Source of the DNA: Sphingobacterium cellulitidis
GTDB lineage: Bacteria > Bacteroidota > Bacteroidia > Sphingobacteriales > Sphingobacteriaceae
Assembly (NCBI GenBank): GCA_002245855.1
Contig: NOUX01000006.1
Span: forward strand, 237,980-301,979
Direction: 5' to 3'
Length of the DNA stretch: 64,000 nucleotides
Shown: in pieces, positions 26,447-36,332 of the stretch
Layout of the letters: each line of letters begins with the position of its first letter
How positions within the stretch are numbered: the stretch's first letter is position 1
The notes under the pieces: model-generated
The model's database searches: none
What the model saw: only the letters and a program-made list of their open reading frames with translations
Told to the model about the DNA's origin: nothing
Made by a program: the position numbers and the translations under genes

Positions 26447-26966
26447 TCAAATTTTGATCTTTTAGATATCTGGATTTTAGTAGCATAACATGATGATTTA
26501 AATGCCCTGCTATGATATATAAAAATGCCCGTACGCTAATTAAACGGTCTGAAGCCATCCCTTTTCTACTCAGTTCAGTATCATCAAATGAATTGAATAA
26601 ATACATATTGGCCTTTCTCAAGTGGATAAACTCCTCCTTAATATCCTCCATTTTGCGCTCATTATGTCTGCCATTTGCAACAAACTCATCCTGTTCAAAT
26701 GAGGATAAGGCGGTCATGTCGTTTCTTCCAAATCGCAATGCTCGATAGGTCATGATGCGCTCAGCATCCAGGATATGACAAAGTACTTCCTTAATCGTCC
26801 ATTTCCCCTCAGCATAACTGAAAGTCCCCAATTCTTCTGGAATGCTTGAAATAAATTCTGGAAATGAGTCAATTTGTTCATTTAATTCTTCCATAACGTC
26901 ACCTGTGATGGTTTCGATGTAATCGTTGAAAATCGCCGGATATTCGTCAGATTTGAGTGGGTTCAT
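26430..26966 (-). CDS. DinB-family protein
   Basis: A 178-residue four-helix-bundle protein of the DinB/YfiT superfamily. The metal-binding pattern fits: WTIKEVLCHILDAERI in the first half and IIAGHLNHHVMLLKSRYL near the end supply the three histidines. Many members are thiol-dependent or metal-dependent enzymes of unknown substrate (bacillithiol transferases in Gram-positive bacteria). It overlaps its neighbours on both sides (17 and 20 bases) in a three-gene operon with a histidine kinase. Confidence 0.85.
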   Translation of the reverse strand: MNPLKSDEYPAIFNDYIETITGDVMEELNEQIDSFPEFISSIPEELGTFSYAEGKWTIKEVLCHILDAERIMTYRALRFGRNDMTALSSFEQDEFVANGRHNERKMEDIKEEFIHLRKANMYLFNSFDDTELSRKGMASDRLISVRAFLYIIAGHLNHHVMLLKSRYLKDQNLNGDVV

Positions 26967-28179
26967 AGCGTAAATTACTTTTTAATACAATTCTAAATGT
27001 TGTACCTTTTCCTAATTCAGATTCTTTAACAAAAATTTGTCCTCGGTGATAATATACCATACGCTTTGTCAAACTAAGCCCTAAGCCCCAGCCACGCTGC
27101 CTTGTAGTATATCCTGGTTGGAAAATAGTCTCCCAATTTGACCTCGGAATCCCTTTTCCAGTATCACTAATGTCTATAAAAATTTCTTCTTTTGCAATGT
27201 TTTCGGAAATGTTAACCGTTATCTTTCCTTCGCCTTCAATAGCATTTACCGCATTTTTTAGTAAATTCTCAACAATCCAATCAAATACCTGAACATTTAA
27301 CTTAGCCTCGACTTGCTGGTCTCCAGTAAGCTCAAAGGATATTCTTTTACTCGTTCTGACCTTAAAGTAATTCACATAATCTTCAACTACTTTAAATATG
27401 ACATGATTGGATAAGGATGGGGTAGATCCTATTTTTGAAAACCGATCAGCAACAATTTCAAGCCGCTGGACATCCCGCTCCATTTCATCCAACAATGCAT
27501 TATCCCGCCCTTGATACGTAATCCGAGCCAGCTCTAACCAGCCCATCATCGAGGATATCGGTGTGCCTAGTTGATGAGCGGCCTCCTTGGCCATACCAAC
27601 CCAAACTAAATTTTGCTCCGAATCCCGAATCGAATTAAAAACTGTATAGGCTACGATTAGAAATACAGCAATTAACGATAATTGGATGTAAGGGAAAATC
27701 CTCAGTTGGCTCAAAGCCTTTGAATCATGATAATAAACCAACCACTTTTCTCCCGTATCTAACGAAATATGAATTGCTGGATGAGATTTTTTCATCTTTT
27801 CCAATTGCTTTTCAAAATAGGGTGGGTCATATACCAGATTCGTGTCTACCGCTTGGCTGGAAGGATGGATGTTGGTCTTCGTACTATCTAAATCACGCCA
27901 GAAAATAATATCCCCATTTTCTTTGGTGATGATTGCAGGAAGGGATAAGCTGTCCCGAACAGCATATATAAAACTTATAAACTGATCATCTACATCTGGC
28001 ATGGATACAATGCTTTGAGTACTCATTGCCCATACCTCCGCTTTTGTCCGCTCTGATTTTGAAAGGTTTTTAACCAAATAGTTCGTGTAAAGCAACGACG
28101 CAGCCGCAATTAAGGCCGCAAATAAAAACAGGAAAAACTTCCATTGTTGTTTATTATATCGATAGGGATGTTGCTTCAT
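26947..28179 (-). CDS. Membrane sensor histidine kinase
   Basis: A 410-residue protein with transmembrane segments near residues 15-33 and 164-182, enclosing a sensor region of about 130 residues. The phosphoacceptor box KEAAHQLGTPISS carries His202, followed by the N box ENLLKNAVNAIEG, then DTGKGIP and RQRGWGLGLSLTKRM. HQLGTP in place of HELRTP is a known variant in Bacteroidota kinases. There is no HAMP domain that I can see. I chose the ATG at 28179; the longer frame begins with TTG at 28194. No response regulator is adjacent, so this is an orphan kinase. It is the first gene of the operon with DinB and the thioesterase. Confidence 0.9.
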   Translation of the reverse strand: MKQHPYRYNKQQWKFFLFLFAALIAAASLLYTNYLVKNLSKSERTKAEVWAMSTQSIVSMPDVDDQFISFIYAVRDSLSLPAIITKENGDIIFWRDLDSTKTNIHPSSQAVDTNLVYDPPYFEKQLEKMKKSHPAIHISLDTGEKWLVYYHDSKALSQLRIFPYIQLSLIAVFLIVAYTVFNSIRDSEQNLVWVGMAKEAAHQLGTPISSMMGWLELARITYQGRDNALLDEMERDVQRLEIVADRFSKIGSTPSLSNHVIFKVVEDYVNYFKVRTSKRISFELTGDQQVEAKLNVQVFDWIVENLLKNAVNAIEGEGKITVNISENIAKEEIFIDISDTGKGIPRSNWETIFQPGYTTRQRGWGLGLSLTKRMVYYHRGQIFVKESELGKGTTFRIVLKSNLRYEPTQI

Positions 28180-28257
28180 ATTGAATTTAGTCAACCAAAT
28201 TAATCATTTTAAGATTGCTACGAGAAAGAAAAGTAATAATTGCTTAATTTTGTGGTT

Positions 28258-29787
28258 ATGAGTTCAGACAAAAAAGTAAGGGTCCGTTTTGCACCTAGTC
28301 CTACAGGCGGATTACATTTAGGCGGAGTCCGTACCGCATTATTCAATTATCTTTTCGCAAAACACCATAATGGCGAGTTTATCTTGCGTATTGAGGATAC
28401 TGACCAAACTCGTTTTGTGCCAGGTGCCGAAGAATATATTATGGAATGTTTGGCATGGTGTGGCTTGAATCCAGATGAAAGCCCTATTAACCCCGGAAGT
28501 TTTGGACCTTACCGTCAGAGCGAAAGAAAACCTTCCTATAGAAAATTCGCAGAACAATTAGTTAATGACGGACATGCATATTATGCATTTGATACCGCTG
28601 AAGAATTAGATGAACAACGTAAAATTCATCCTAATTTCCGATATGCGCATGATAACCGAATGAACTTGAGAAACTCCCTGTCCCTAGGACAAGAAGAAAC
28701 CAATCGCCTCCTAGCTGAAGGTGCTCCTCATACCATTCGTATTAAAATGCCAGAAAACGAAATTGTAGCATTTGATGATATGATTCGTGGCCGTGTTAGT
28801 TTTGAAACTAGTTTGGTGGATGATAAGGTGTTGTTGAAAGCCGATGGTATGCCGACCTATCATCTTGCAGTAGTTGTTGATGATAGGGCAATGGAGATTT
28901 CTCATATCTTCAGAGGGGAAGAATGGTTGCCTTCTGCTCCAGTTCACATCCTTTTATGGGATTACTTGGGCTGGAAAGAGGAAATGCCTAATTGGGCGCA
29001 CCTGCCGTTGATTCTAAAACCAGATGGAAATGGGAAATTGAGCAAAAGAGATGGTGACCGATTGGGATTCCCAGTATACGCAATGAACTGGAATGACCCT
29101 AAAACAGGTGATCTTACTACAGGATTCCGTGAAAGAGGCTTCTTGCCTGAAGCATTCGTCAATATGCTTGCTTTGCTAGGCTGGAATGATGGTACTGAAC
29201 AGGAAATCTTTGATATGAACGAACTTGTTCAGAAATTCTCTGTTGATCGTATCAGTAAAGCCGGTGCAAAGTTTGATTTTGAAAAAGCAAAATGGTATAA
29301 CCAGGAATGGATAAAACGTGCGCCAAATGCAGAATTGCTGCCTGAAGTTAAAGCCGTTTTAGAAAAACATGGCCTGAATACAGCGGAATATACTGATGTT
29401 TTTATTGAATCTATTCTTGATTTAGTTAAAGAAAGATTAACTTACATTGAAGATTTTTGGGAACAAGCATCATTTTTCTTTCAAAAACCAGAAAAATATG
29501 ACGTTGATGCCGTAAAACCTAAGTGGACCGATGAAAAATCTACCTTCTTCAATGAAGTAGCAGATTTATTTGCTGATCAATCAACTTGGGAATCTGCCTC
29601 TCTTGAACCTCTTTTTAAAAATAAAATCGCTGAATCCGGAATGAAAATGGGCGAATTAATGATGCCTTTCCGTATTATGTTGGTTGGTGGTAAGTTTGGA
29701 CCTGATGTGTTCAAAATTACTGAGGTTCTTGGTAAAGAGGAAGTCATCGATAGAATTAAAACCGCTGTTCCTCAATTTCAGAATTAA
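28258..29787 (+). CDS. gltX: Glutamyl-tRNA synthetase
   Basis: A 509-residue class I aminoacyl-tRNA synthetase. The HIGH-type motif lies in APSPTGGLHLGG (about residues 12-23) and the KMSKS-type motif is KLSKR at 260-264. The C-terminal anticodon-binding region follows. It charges tRNA-Glu with glutamate. ATG 28258 is preferred over the TTG at 28240. It is divergent from the histidine kinase and 23 bases upstream of the isomerase-like lipoprotein gene. Confidence 0.96.
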   Translation: MSSDKKVRVRFAPSPTGGLHLGGVRTALFNYLFAKHHNGEFILRIEDTDQTRFVPGAEEYIMECLAWCGLNPDESPINPGSFGPYRQSERKPSYRKFAEQLVNDGHAYYAFDTAEELDEQRKIHPNFRYAHDNRMNLRNSLSLGQEETNRLLAEGAPHTIRIKMPENEIVAFDDMIRGRVSFETSLVDDKVLLKADGMPTYHLAVVVDDRAMEISHIFRGEEWLPSAPVHILLWDYLGWKEEMPNWAHLPLILKPDGNGKLSKRDGDRLGFPVYAMNWNDPKTGDLTTGFRERGFLPEAFVNMLALLGWNDGTEQEIFDMNELVQKFSVDRISKAGAKFDFEKAKWYNQEWIKRAPNAELLPEVKAVLEKHGLNTAEYTDVFIESILDLVKERLTYIEDFWEQASFFFQKPEKYDVDAVKPKWTDEKSTFFNEVADLFADQSTWESASLEPLFKNKIAESGMKMGELMMPFRIMLVGGKFGPDVFKITEVLGKEEVIDRIKTAVPQFQN

Positions 29788-29810
29788 GAAATCAACTTAA
29801 ATCAAATTAT

Positions 29811-30686
29811 ATGAAATCTATTTCTAAATGGTTTGCAGGATGTCTAGCATTAACTCTGCTTATCTTTGCATCTTGCTCAAGCAATGCTCCCGCAGCAAAA
29901 AGTTCTACTAAAGCAAAAGGTCCTTTCCCTGAAGAGAAATTAGGATGGGAATTAGGCTCCCAAGCATATACCTTTAGGCTTTTTACATTTGCTGAAGCAT
30001 TGGATAAAATCGCCGCAGCAAATCTACGCTATGTCGAAGCGTTCCCTGGTCAACCAGTAGGCGCTGGTAGTTCGGAGAAAATGACCTACGAACTGTCTCC
30101 TGAAGGTCGTAATCTCGTTAAAAAATTATTGAAGGAAAGAGGAATTACCGTACATGCTTATGGGGTAGTCGGTGCTAAAGATGAAGCTGAATGGGAAAAA
30201 ATCTTCCAGTTTGCTAAAGATTTCGGAATTAAAGTAATTAATGCAGAACCAAGTCAAGACCAATTGGATTACCTTTCTAAACTTTGTGATAAATACGATA
30301 TCAAGTTGGCAATTCACAACCATCCTGAACCTTCACACTATTGGAATCCGGATGTGGTTTTGAAAGCTTTGGAAGGTAGAAGTAAAAGAATGGGAGCCGC
30401 AGCAGATGTGGGCCACTGGATGCGCTCTGGTTTGAACCCAATCGAATGCCTTAAAAAACTTGAAGGCAGAGTATACCATGTTCACTTCAAAGATCTAAAT
30501 GCATTCGGAGATAAAAAAGCTCATGATGTGATCTGGGGAACTGGAAAATTAGGAATGAAAGAAGTTCAAGCAGAATTAAAACGCCAAAATTTTAAAGGAA
30601 TGCTATCTGCTGAATATGAATATAACTGGGAAAATAGCTTGCCAGAAGTTACTGAAAGTGTAGTAAACTTCAGAGCTGCTTTATAA
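29811..30686 (+). CDS. Xylose isomerase-like TIM-barrel lipoprotein (sugar phosphate isomerase/epimerase family)
   Basis: A 291-residue protein. The signal peptide ends in a lipobox (FASC, Cys23), so it is an exported lipoprotein, unlike most family members. The AP-endonuclease-2/xylose isomerase-like barrel follows: GSQAYTFRLFTFAEAL, KLAIHNHPEPSHYW, GAAADVGHWMRSG, YHVHFKDLN. The His, Asp and Glu residues in those segments would bind the divalent metal. Exported members accompany 3-keto-sugar metabolism in Bacteroidota; a DUF1080 protein of that theme is encoded 17 kb away. The substrate is unknown. Confidence 0.87.
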   Translation: MKSISKWFAGCLALTLLIFASCSSNAPAAKSSTKAKGPFPEEKLGWELGSQAYTFRLFTFAEALDKIAAANLRYVEAFPGQPVGAGSSEKMTYELSPEGRNLVKKLLKERGITVHAYGVVGAKDEAEWEKIFQFAKDFGIKVINAEPSQDQLDYLSKLCDKYDIKLAIHNHPEPSHYWNPDVVLKALEGRSKRMGAAADVGHWMRSGLNPIECLKKLEGRVYHVHFKDLNAFGDKKAHDVIWGTGKLGMKEVQAELKRQNFKGMLSAEYEYNWENSLPEVTESVVNFRAAL

Positions 30687-30703
30687 GATTTAGTAAGGTT
30701 AAT

Positions 30704-30740
30704 AAAAGGGCAATAAGATCTTCTTATTGCCCTTTTTCTT
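30704..30740 (+). terminator. Terminator after the isomerase-like lipoprotein gene
   Basis: AAAAGGGCAATAAGA (30704-30718) pairs with TCTTATTGCCCTTTT (30722-30736), followed by TCTTTT. Confidence 0.9.
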
Positions 30741-30885
30741 TTATTGAAAATATTCCAAAGCCTCTTTTTCAATATATATATTTAGTAATCCTAATGTTTT
30801 TTGTTTTGAATGTAAATAATTGATTATTAGTAAATACCGCTTGATTTAATTATATTTAGTAAGTGAATTATTCAATATATAGTCT

Positions 30886-31689
30886 ATGAGAAAGTATTTA
30901 TGGATTCTTGTTTGTATTACCACTTTGGTAGCATGCAACAATGAACCTGGAACCGAGACTGAAATAGCGCATTTGGACTTACTGAACTCCAAGTTTAATG
31001 ATAATGTTTTTGAAATATTTGGACATTGGTTGGAAGAAGATACTGGAACGAGTCTGGATACTCTTAAGTTATATGAGTTAAGTGATGAAAAATTAAAATA
31101 TAGAATCAAAGACCCTGTAATCAATGTAATCCATATTACAGTCCCTAAAAAAGAATTTGGATACCTCTTCGAAAGTCCATTTATTGATAGTTTGGCTAGT
31201 TATGGACCGCTTTATTTCAATACCGTTTCAACAGTAACTGACCTTAATAAGAAACCTGTAGCATACCAAGCGCTTGCCTTTTATTCCGATGAAAATAAAA
31301 GAGATAGTGTCTTAAAAGAATTATTTAAAGATCTTGGAACACCAACAGATGAGTCCATAGTGAATGCAACAATCGGTATTAAAGCCCATGAATGGACTCT
31401 AAATGATAGAACTATTCAAATCGTATCCTTTAATGCTCAAGAGTTGAGTGCCTACTCCTTTAGCCCAAATAAAAAATATTATCAAGTAGATTTTTTAATG
31501 ATTGACAATAATCAAAAAGAAGCATTAAAAAATGCACATATCTATGAATTTACGGAAGGAATTAAATTAGATGATAAAGTAAGGGACTATAGCTATTTTA
31601 ATTTGGATCAGAAACAATTGTTTTCTGACCGGTTCTTACTGTATAGTGATGAGAAAAAAAACAATTTTACCGCAGGAAACTTAAAATAA
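30886..31689 (+). CDS. Lipoprotein of unknown function
   Basis: A 267-residue protein with a lipoprotein signal (LWILVCITTLVAC, Cys17) and an acidic start to the mature part. The rest alternates beta-strand-like and charged segments with no motif I recognise. It is a single gene. A 200-base AT-rich spacer precedes it. Confidence 0.7.
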   Translation: MRKYLWILVCITTLVACNNEPGTETEIAHLDLLNSKFNDNVFEIFGHWLEEDTGTSLDTLKLYELSDEKLKYRIKDPVINVIHITVPKKEFGYLFESPFIDSLASYGPLYFNTVSTVTDLNKKPVAYQALAFYSDENKRDSVLKELFKDLGTPTDESIVNATIGIKAHEWTLNDRTIQIVSFNAQELSAYSFSPNKKYYQVDFLMIDNNQKEALKNAHIYEFTEGIKLDDKVRDYSYFNLDQKQLFSDRFLLYSDEKKNNFTAGNLK

Positions 31690-31721
31690 AAAAGAAATGG
31701 TATGGGTAAGGTTGTTCAATT

Positions 31722-32198
31722 CTAGTATTTCGGATTCCAGCGTTTTATTACTTTTCGCCCCGCAATAGCGGCGGGCCAAATTTCTATCCGATATCGATCA
31801 TTTGGATTCATCATATCGACTCCAATAGGGTTGTTTAAATTGTAAGAATAAATGCGAATCCTATAGGTTGTATTGTCCACAGGGATCAATAAAATAGTGC
31901 CACTCATGGGACAATCTTGAATTTCTATCGTACCATTCGTGATTTTTAGACTGCCTTCAACAATATGATCTGCTTTGAAATCCAATTGTACATTTTCACT
32001 TTCTAAAACTTCAAGTTCTCCCTTGACCATTGAAAAATCATTTTCAACAGTAATCCCTAAGGTGTTTTCGTCAATTGCTAATCGATCTTTCAACGCTTGT
32101 TCACTCCAAAAATCAAAATCACCTGTTTCACTACTCATCGAATCATTGACGATATAGAATTGACTATACTGAGTGAAAAAGTCCAGGTTATATTTCAT
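31722..32198 (-). CDS. Hypothetical protein, beta-rich
   Basis: A 158-residue protein without signal peptide or membrane segment. It contains YSQFYIVND near the start, DFDFWSEQALKDRLAI, and a C-terminal half rich in alternating hydrophobic residues that suggests a beta sandwich. I do not recognise the family. It is convergent with the lipoprotein gene at 30886-31689 and is followed upstream by a 196-base AT-rich spacer with nothing recognisable. Confidence 0.6.
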   Translation of the reverse strand: MKYNLDFFTQYSQFYIVNDSMSSETGDFDFWSEQALKDRLAIDENTLGITVENDFSMVKGELEVLESENVQLDFKADHIVEGSLKITNGTIEIQDCPMSGTILLIPVDNTTYRIRIYSYNLNNPIGVDMMNPNDRYRIEIWPAAIAGRKVIKRWNPKY

Positions 32199-32394
32199 GT
32201 CGGTTGTAAAGGTAATATATACTAAAATAAAGATATTTCAGTTTATATCATTTATTTATTGGAATAAAAGATAATTGTTTGAACAGTTATAACAATTTAT
32301 CATTAAAATAAATAATAAATAATTTTAAAAAATTACTATAATGATAAATTAGACAAAATCAGGAAAGGTTGATTTCAGATGTTAATGTAGGTTT

Positions 32395-35277
32395 TTAGCT
32401 AAATAATTCGTTAATATCTTCTTTGCTTAATGATTTAACAAAGCTTTCTTCCGTAGTAATTAGTGAACTAGCCAATGATTTCTTCATCCCTTGTAAGGCT
32501 AATATTTTCTCTTCAATGCTGTCTTTTGCAATGAATTTATAGATAAAAACATTTTTCGTTTGCCCTATCCTATGACTACGATCAATCGCTTGTTGCTCAA
32601 CAGCAGGATTCCACCAAGGATCCAGGATAAAGACATATTCCGCCTCAGTTAAATTTAACCCTACACCACCAGCTTTGATGGAAATCAAGAAAACCTGGGT
32701 ATCCTCATTCTCCTTAAAGTCCTTAACAGCTTGGTTTCGATCAGTTGTAGCCCCATCTAAATAAGCGTAACGAATCTTATTCTTTTCAAAATAATCCCTG
32801 AAGATTTGAAGATGCCTCACAAATTGTGAAAAGATTAATACCTTATTGCCTTCCTTCAGTATGGATTCCATGGTTTCTATCGCAGCATCGAATTTCCCTG
32901 AGCCATCTTTATACTGACTGTCGATCATTAACGGATGATTTGCTAACTGCCGTAATTTAGTTAAACCCTGTAAAAGTGCAATTTGTGATGCCTTTCCCGT
33001 AAAGGCCCCATCCAACAAGGCATTTCTATACTCAGACTTAACAGTTTCATAGTATTCCGATTGCTCCTCAGTCATACTGCAATAAAAAATCTGTTCGGAC
33101 TTCGGTGGGAGTTCTGTTGCTACCTGCGACTTCGTCCGCCTCAAAACAAAAGGTTTGATGATTGCTTGTAATCTTTTGGCTTTCTCCTCATCTTTCTTCT
33201 TCTCAATAGCCTGTACAAATTCCTTTTGAAAATAAGTGTAGTTACCTAAAAGCCCCGGATTTACAAAGGACATCTGTGACCAGATATCGGCAACCGAATT
33301 CTCAATCGGTGTACCACTTAAAGCTAATTTGTTCTTTCCTTTGATATGCTTGATAGCAGAGAATGATTTTGACCTCGGATTCTTGATATTCTGGCTTTCA
33401 TCCAAAATAATATAATTGAAATAAAATCCCGAAAGCAATTCCTCGTCTATCCTTGCTACCCCATAAGTGGTAATAACCAAATCAAAATGACTGAATGCAA
33501 AATTATCCTTGCTGCGGTAAGTACCTGTATGTAACAGGACCCTAAGCTTGGGGGTGAATTTTTCAGCTTCCTTCTGCCAATTGAATATTAAGGATGTCGG
33601 CACTATGAGTAAGGAGGTCTTTGGTTGATCTGAGGATTCCAAACTCTCCTTCTGATGTTGCAACAAGGCCAAGGTTTGTACTGTTTTCCCCAATCCCATA
33701 TCGTCCGCCAGCAGACCGCCAAATCGGTACTCCTGAAGAAAATGAAACCAATTATATCCTGCTTTCTGATAAGGGCGTAAAGAACCCTTGAAATTTTTTG
33801 GCGTCTCTATATCAGATATCTCATCAAACTCTCCAAGTTTATTCAACTTCCGTTGCATACTCACCTGGTTATGCTCGGTTATATCATTGAGCAAGCCTAT
33901 ATGCGCGCGATTTAATCGAATGCCCTCTTTCTGCGAAGAAAACTGAAATAAATGCTCATACTGTGAGAACCATTCCTGTGGAATTATAGCAATCTCGCCA
34001 TTGGGTAATTCAAACTCTTGAATCCGGTTTAATATATGTTGTCTAAGGTTGATAAAAGGAATCTCATAAGATCCAAACCTTACAGTTGCCGCAATGTCAA
34101 ACCAGTCGTTCTTTTCGCTAATCTCGATGCTAATGCTGGTCTTGCCAATCAGAAATTTCTTGTCATTATGGTTTTGAATTATATCAAAGCCTGCATCATG
34201 TAGTTCTGTAAGGTGTTCATTGACCCACTCAATGCTCGAAATGCGATATCCATTGAGACCTATTTTTGGAAGATAGGAACCAAATAAAGCATCTGCTCGT
34301 TCTAACCCGTAATCCTCAAGTGTTTTAGCCTTTTTCTCCTCCCATTGAAGAGACCGTTTTATTCTTAAAAACTGATGGGCATCTTCCTCTTGATTATATA
34401 CATAACGCACAGTAACCGGATGCTGGGCTCCTGAAGGGAAACTAAAATCCCCATATTGGAAATATAACTGCAATTGGGCTTCCTGCTCCGGACTATAAAC
34501 AATCCTTAATTGGGGTACTGCCTGTTCCTTATAATTGATGATTTCCAAACCCTCAGCATACACATGATGCTTTTCAATTAACGAGGTCACAAAGGTTTCA
34601 AAATACTTCTTCTCTGTATTCCGCGGAATTGAAATGAAACGCTTATTAAGGAATGGCGTTAATTTCTTCCCCTCCAACTCCTCATCAAAATGATATAAAA
34701 CATTTTCTAAAAGTAACCAAGCTTGTTGATTGACAATGACATCTGCATTTTTATACATAAACTCCATTCGAAGCCCATCGTATTTTAATGTTGGAAAGTA
34801 TCGCGTCTCGATTTCATTCCTTCGGAAATGAAATAAAATGCTCGTGGGCTTAGGGGTAATTTTTAATTCCTGTTCAGCTGGATACCCATCCTTACTCATC
34901 AAAAACAAAGGCTTGTCACCAATATTGTTTAAAATATGTAGTAGTCGGCTCTCTATTTTTGGGCGAATATGCTCGTAAATCTTATGGTCGAATATTTTGG
35001 AAAAATAATCCGCCGGACGAATGGCCTTTTTGTGAAACCTTTTGATGAGCTGTGTCTGTTCAATCTCATCACAAAGTCGAATTAATTCATAATCGACCTC
35101 GTCCAAGGCGTCTGAAAATTCATCAACCGTATTGCTGAAAACTCTTTTATAAGAAAGTGAATAGGATCCATTTTGGTTAAGTTGCACAATATGAGGTTCA
35201 ATGAGATACCCTAAGTAGGGATGTTTCCCTAATGAGTAAACCAAACGATATGAAGTTATTGTGTCGACCTGTTGCAT
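32395..35277 (-). CDS. SNF2-family DEAD/DEAH-box helicase
   Basis: A 960-residue SWI2/SNF2 ATPase. The N-terminal half is variable and family-specific. The ATPase core begins near residue 490 with ADDMGLGKTVQT (motif I), then LDESQNI as motif II (DESQ in place of DEAH), SGTPIENS (motif III), and the C-terminal RecA domain ending in QAIDRSHRIGQTKNV. Bacterial members act on DNA-protein complexes or RNA polymerase. It is 77 bases downstream of dapF on the same strand. The particular role is unknown. Confidence 0.92.
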   Translation of the reverse strand: MQQVDTITSYRLVYSLGKHPYLGYLIEPHIVQLNQNGSYSLSYKRVFSNTVDEFSDALDEVDYELIRLCDEIEQTQLIKRFHKKAIRPADYFSKIFDHKIYEHIRPKIESRLLHILNNIGDKPLFLMSKDGYPAEQELKITPKPTSILFHFRRNEIETRYFPTLKYDGLRMEFMYKNADVIVNQQAWLLLENVLYHFDEELEGKKLTPFLNKRFISIPRNTEKKYFETFVTSLIEKHHVYAEGLEIINYKEQAVPQLRIVYSPEQEAQLQLYFQYGDFSFPSGAQHPVTVRYVYNQEEDAHQFLRIKRSLQWEEKKAKTLEDYGLERADALFGSYLPKIGLNGYRISSIEWVNEHLTELHDAGFDIIQNHNDKKFLIGKTSISIEISEKNDWFDIAATVRFGSYEIPFINLRQHILNRIQEFELPNGEIAIIPQEWFSQYEHLFQFSSQKEGIRLNRAHIGLLNDITEHNQVSMQRKLNKLGEFDEISDIETPKNFKGSLRPYQKAGYNWFHFLQEYRFGGLLADDMGLGKTVQTLALLQHQKESLESSDQPKTSLLIVPTSLIFNWQKEAEKFTPKLRVLLHTGTYRSKDNFAFSHFDLVITTYGVARIDEELLSGFYFNYIILDESQNIKNPRSKSFSAIKHIKGKNKLALSGTPIENSVADIWSQMSFVNPGLLGNYTYFQKEFVQAIEKKKDEEKAKRLQAIIKPFVLRRTKSQVATELPPKSEQIFYCSMTEEQSEYYETVKSEYRNALLDGAFTGKASQIALLQGLTKLRQLANHPLMIDSQYKDGSGKFDAAIETMESILKEGNKVLIFSQFVRHLQIFRDYFEKNKIRYAYLDGATTDRNQAVKDFKENEDTQVFLISIKAGGVGLNLTEAEYVFILDPWWNPAVEQQAIDRSHRIGQTKNVFIYKFIAKDSIEEKILALQGMKKSLASSLITTEESFVKSLSKEDINELFS

Positions 35278-35354
35278 CCTATTGATTCTGCTAGAAAAAG
35301 CTACTAATATACGTGTATTAAGGCTTTTTCTCCAAAATTAAGGAGGTTAAATTA

Positions 35355-36143
35355 TTATGAAATATCGATTTTTCCCTCAAATACTAAATTTGCAGGTCCA
35401 GATAGATAGACATTCTTGAATTGATGCCCTTTTTTATGAAATGAAATAAGTAGTTGACCACCAAGTACTCGAATCGGGATTTCAAAGTAACCGTCATTGC
35501 CTGATTTAATCGCTACACTCATCGCTGAAGCAACCGCCCCAGTGCCACATGCATAGGTTTCATCCTCAACGCCGCGCTCAAAGGTCCGAACAAAATAACC
35601 ATTACCCTCTTCCTCGATAAAGTTTACATTAATACCTTTTTCACCATAAGTGCTATTATTTCGAATGGCATAACCTGCTTGGAAAACATCTTTCTCGCTT
35701 AGGTCCTCCACAAATTGAACATAGTGTGGTGACCCTGTATTTAATACAAATGCCTCCCCATCCTTATGAAACTCATCAACGTCAATCATGCCAAGATTTA
35801 CCGTATTTTGCTCAATTTGAGCATCATGTTTACCGTCGACTGCCAAAAAGACAGTATCAGTCTGGATGATCCCCAAGTCTCTCGCAAATGCAACCAAACA
35901 ACGACCCCCATTCCCGCACATTGTCCCCTCTTTGCCATCTGAATTGAAGTATAGCATTTGGAAATCATAATTATTTGTATCTTGAAGTAGCATCAATCCG
36001 TCTCCTCCAATTCCAAACCTCCGATCACAAAGCTTTTGAATCAATTGTTGATTCCCCGCATCAAACGAGCCGTTTCTGTTATCAATTAAGATAAAGTCAT
36101 TCCCCGCACCTTGATATTTGTAGAACTGGATTTCTTTTGACAT
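35355..36143 (-). CDS. dapF: Diaminopimelate epimerase
   Basis: A 262-residue cofactor-independent racemase that converts LL- to meso-diaminopimelate for peptidoglycan and lysine. The two catalytic cysteines are C76 in MCGNGGRC and C199 in YACGTGAV. The N-terminal YQGAGNDFILIDN box is typical. It is divergent from the htrA gene at 36333. Confidence 0.96.
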   Translation of the reverse strand: MSKEIQFYKYQGAGNDFILIDNRNGSFDAGNQQLIQKLCDRRFGIGGDGLMLLQDTNNYDFQMLYFNSDGKEGTMCGNGGRCLVAFARDLGIIQTDTVFLAVDGKHDAQIEQNTVNLGMIDVDEFHKDGEAFVLNTGSPHYVQFVEDLSEKDVFQAGYAIRNNSTYGEKGINVNFIEEEGNGYFVRTFERGVEDETYACGTGAVASAMSVAIKSGNDGYFEIPIRVLGGQLLISFHKKGHQFKNVYLSGPANLVFEGKIDIS

Positions 36144-36332
36144 TTTGTTGAGTTTCTGCTGTAAATTTAATATTCTTGTTACAATAAACCGAACTTTTGT
36201 TAAATCTTGTTAAATGCTTGACAAAGGTTCTGCCTGTTAACATTTTTTAACTGACAAAACTCGTTCCGACCTTTCGAATGGTATTACATTTGAATTAGAA
36301 ATCATGAAATAAAAAAGTTAGATTAATTATAT

